From Gammaproteobacteria bacterium (GTDB taxonomy: Bacteria > Pseudomonadota > Gammaproteobacteria > Pseudomonadales > Pseudohongiellaceae): a DNA stretch of 7,071 bases. The notes under the pieces are model-generated. The model saw only the letters and a list, made by a program, of their open reading frames with translations, ran no database searches and had not been told where the DNA came from. This document shows positions 5,867 to 7,071 of the stretch, piece after piece. Every line of letters begins with the position of its first letter. Within the stretch, counting starts at the first letter, position 1. Location of the stretch: assembly GCA_016762995.1 (NCBI GenBank), contig JAESUT010000158.1:1-7071 (forward strand). Direction: 5' to 3'. Both the position numbers and the translations under genes were made by a program.

Positions 5867-6244
5867 ATGAATAAGCGTTACATAATCACTGCATTAGTTC
5901 TCCTTATGCTCGCCCCAGTGAATGCGGGGGCATCAGCGTGGATGGTTGATTTTTCCTCTGTGGTTGAGGCTGACGAGACAGTGATGGCTAAGATGCACAT
6001 GACAGGCCATGAGCACGAAGCCATGATGGGCTCGTCTCAGAAGCAATCAATGATGGATGCCCATGATCATGGCTCTGAGGACTGCGATGATTACTGTATG
6101 AATTGCAGTAATCACTGTTCCAGCACAGCAATAATCCCTTCCTCAAGTAGCACCTTTGAACTTGATCGAAAATTCGACAGAACTATCACTGGCACCACTC
6201 TAAATCGTGCCTACCTGCTGTTTCGGCCCCCAATATCCGCCTAA
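5867..6244 (+). CDS. Small exported Met/His/Cys-rich protein, probable copper binder (CopL/DUF2946-like)
   Basis: A 125-residue protein with a Sec signal peptide: basic MNKR, a hydrophobic core to about residue 18, and a cleavage site after Ala-Ser-Ala (22-24). The mature part is rich in metal ligands. It has nine Met, six His (44, 48, 50, 66, 68, 83) and four Cys in a CX3CX2CX3C cluster (73, 77, 80, 84, reading CDDYCMNCSNHC). The C-terminus ends in LFRPPI, a tail I associate with the small DUF2946/CopL-type proteins found ahead of copA. The CopA-type oxidase follows after 174 bp, which supports periplasmic copper binding or sensing. The start at 5867 is the only sensible one but lacks a Shine-Dalgarno sequence, so translation may be weak or regulated. 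Family membership is probable, not certain. Confidence 0.75.
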   Translation: MNKRYIITALVLLMLAPVNAGASAWMVDFSSVVEADETVMAKMHMTGHEHEAMMGSSQKQSMMDAHDHGSEDCDDYCMNCSNHCSSTAIIPSSSSTFELDRKFDRTITGTTLNRAYLLFRPPISA

Positions 6245-6418
6245 GGGATTGGCGGGCATTGTTTTTCAAACCCTCTAGATAGTGTAGTTAAATCGCTGTA
6301 CTTGGCTGTCGCCGGTGCAATTTTGGTTTAGTTAACCGCTCCCGATCCTCACTGCCGCAATTGAATCGCTTATTGTATTCGCGCATCTGCGCGTAAATAA
6401 ATTCAGCAGGAGTAGTTT
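6245..6418. other. Gap inside the copper unit
   Basis: 174 bp with no gene. It holds a GC-rich palindrome, CGCGCA-TC-TGCGCG (6380-6393), 15 bp before the copA ribosome binding site, and the imperfect GGTT/AACC dyad at 6325-6337. The 2-nt centre makes a terminator hairpin unlikely; a protein site or a leader RNA structure is possible. No convincing second promoter was found. Confidence 0.35.
6408..6412 (+). promoter_or_regulatory. Ribosome binding site of the multicopper oxidase
   Basis: AGGAG lies 6 nt before ATG 6419. It supports that start over the in-frame ATG pair at 6467-6472 just ahead of the twin-arginine motif. Confidence 0.75.
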
Positions 6419-7071
6419 ATGAAGGGAAAACAACCTTCTCACAATTTATCTGATTTGACTTCGTCAATGATGAAGTCGCGACGCCGTTTCGTCCAAGGCC
6501 TGGCCGGGGGTGGCATATTGAGTGCCGGGTTAGCAAGTAGTGGTTATGTCTTTGGTAATTCAGCGACAAGTACGGTGCGTAGGCCGGAGGAGCTCCGGGG
6601 CAAGGTATTCAACCTGTTCATTGATGAGACCTTAGTTAACTTCACTGGCAGTGAGCATAGAGCGACTGCAATCAACGGTTCGATTCCGGGGCCGACATTG
6701 CGCTGGAAAGAAGGAGAAGAAGTCACTATCAATGTGACTAATCGGTTAAAGGAGAGAACCTCGCTTCACTGGCATGGCATGATCCTGCCTTTCAATATGG
6801 ATGGAGTTCCTGGCATTAGTTTCCCAGGCATTGCGCCAGGTGAAACTTTTCAATACCGGTTCAAAGTGCAGCAGAGCGGCACTTACTGGTACCACTCTCA
6901 TTCGGCGTTTCAGGAGATGACTGGCATGTACGGCGCGATCATCATTGAACCTGCTTCAGTCGAGCATATTCAAGCTGATCAGGATCACGTGATAATGCTG
7001 TCTGAATGGACGGACGAAGATCCGATCTACGTGTTTCAGAAGCTGAAAACGATGGGGCACCTGTATAATTT
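6419..7071 (+). CDS. copA: CopA-type multicopper oxidase, Tat-exported (5' part only)
   Basis: The first 217 codons of a copper-resistance multicopper oxidase; the frame is open to the window end. The N-terminus carries a twin-arginine signal, SRRRFVQGLAGGG (20-32), followed by a hydrophobic stretch, so the folded enzyme is exported to the periplasm by Tat. The first cupredoxin domain is present. HWHG (117-120) and WYHSH (157-161) supply four of the type 2/type 3 copper ligands. GSIPGPTLRWKEGE (87-100) and the NMDGVPG segment (126-132) are typical of the CopA family. The remaining domains and the type 1 copper site would lie beyond the window. CopA oxidases are thought to oxidise Cu(I) to Cu(II) and bind copper in the periplasm; some relatives oxidise iron. 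The 16 residues ahead of MMKSRRRF are longer than a minimal Tat leader but not abnormal. The small metal-binding protein upstream agrees with a cop operon. Confidence 0.92.
   Translation, partial: MKGKQPSHNLSDLTSSMMKSRRRFVQGLAGGGILSAGLASSGYVFGNSATSTVRRPEELRGKVFNLFIDETLVNFTGSEHRATAINGSIPGPTLRWKEGEEVTINVTNRLKERTSLHWHGMILPFNMDGVPGISFPGIAPGETFQYRFKVQQSGTYWYHSHSAFQEMTGMYGAIIIEPASVEHIQADQDHVIMLSEWTDEDPIYVFQKLKTMGHLYN

Noticed and set aside
1..7071. CRISPR array, tRNA/rRNA gene, insertion sequence or phage genes
   Set aside because: No regularly spaced repeats, no RNA-gene signatures, and no transposase or phage-like proteins seen on either strand.

Overview
The window looks like a piece of chromosome from a Gram-negative bacterium, probably an aquatic gammaproteobacterium. 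It encodes a lipoprotein with a lipobox, a Tat-exported multicopper oxidase of the CopA type, and a PepSY membrane protein with a Fur-like box upstream. Base composition is moderate and no mobile element is visible, so I do not name a genus.

Layout. Positions 1-1574 (minus) hold most of an M1-family zinc aminopeptidase lipoprotein, cut off at the window's left edge. Divergent from it is a two-gene unit (plus, 1742-2579): a small Cro/CI-type HTH regulator whose end overlaps a multi-pass membrane protein of unknown function. The 167 bp between the aminopeptidase and the regulator hold two head-to-head promoters sharing one -35 region, plus a cluster of TRTTTAT motifs. The forward promoter appears to start transcription on the regulator's ATG, giving a leaderless mRNA. 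Positions 2869-4086 (plus) encode a membrane-anchored serine beta-lactamase/penicillin-binding-like hydrolase. It converges on a PepSY-domain membrane protein (4270-5418, minus), and a 9-bp-stem inverted repeat lies between their ends.

The 448 bp between the PepSY gene and the rightmost unit is a divergent control region. It holds a Fur-like box next to the PepSY start, four TAGTKAK heptamers at 11-12 bp steps, a hairpin, and a promoter with an internal dyad. That promoter precedes a small exported Met/His/Cys-rich protein (5867-6244), followed by the start of a CopA-type multicopper oxidase (6419 to the window end). These last two form a copper-handling unit.

How the parts fit together: the right half joins a presumably iron-responsive membrane protein to a copper-detoxification unit across one shared control region. 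The left half looks like a self-contained regulator/membrane-protein pair that may also control the neighbouring peptidase. The best candidates for something undescribed are that pair with its leaderless, operator-rich promoter, and the phased heptamer array.
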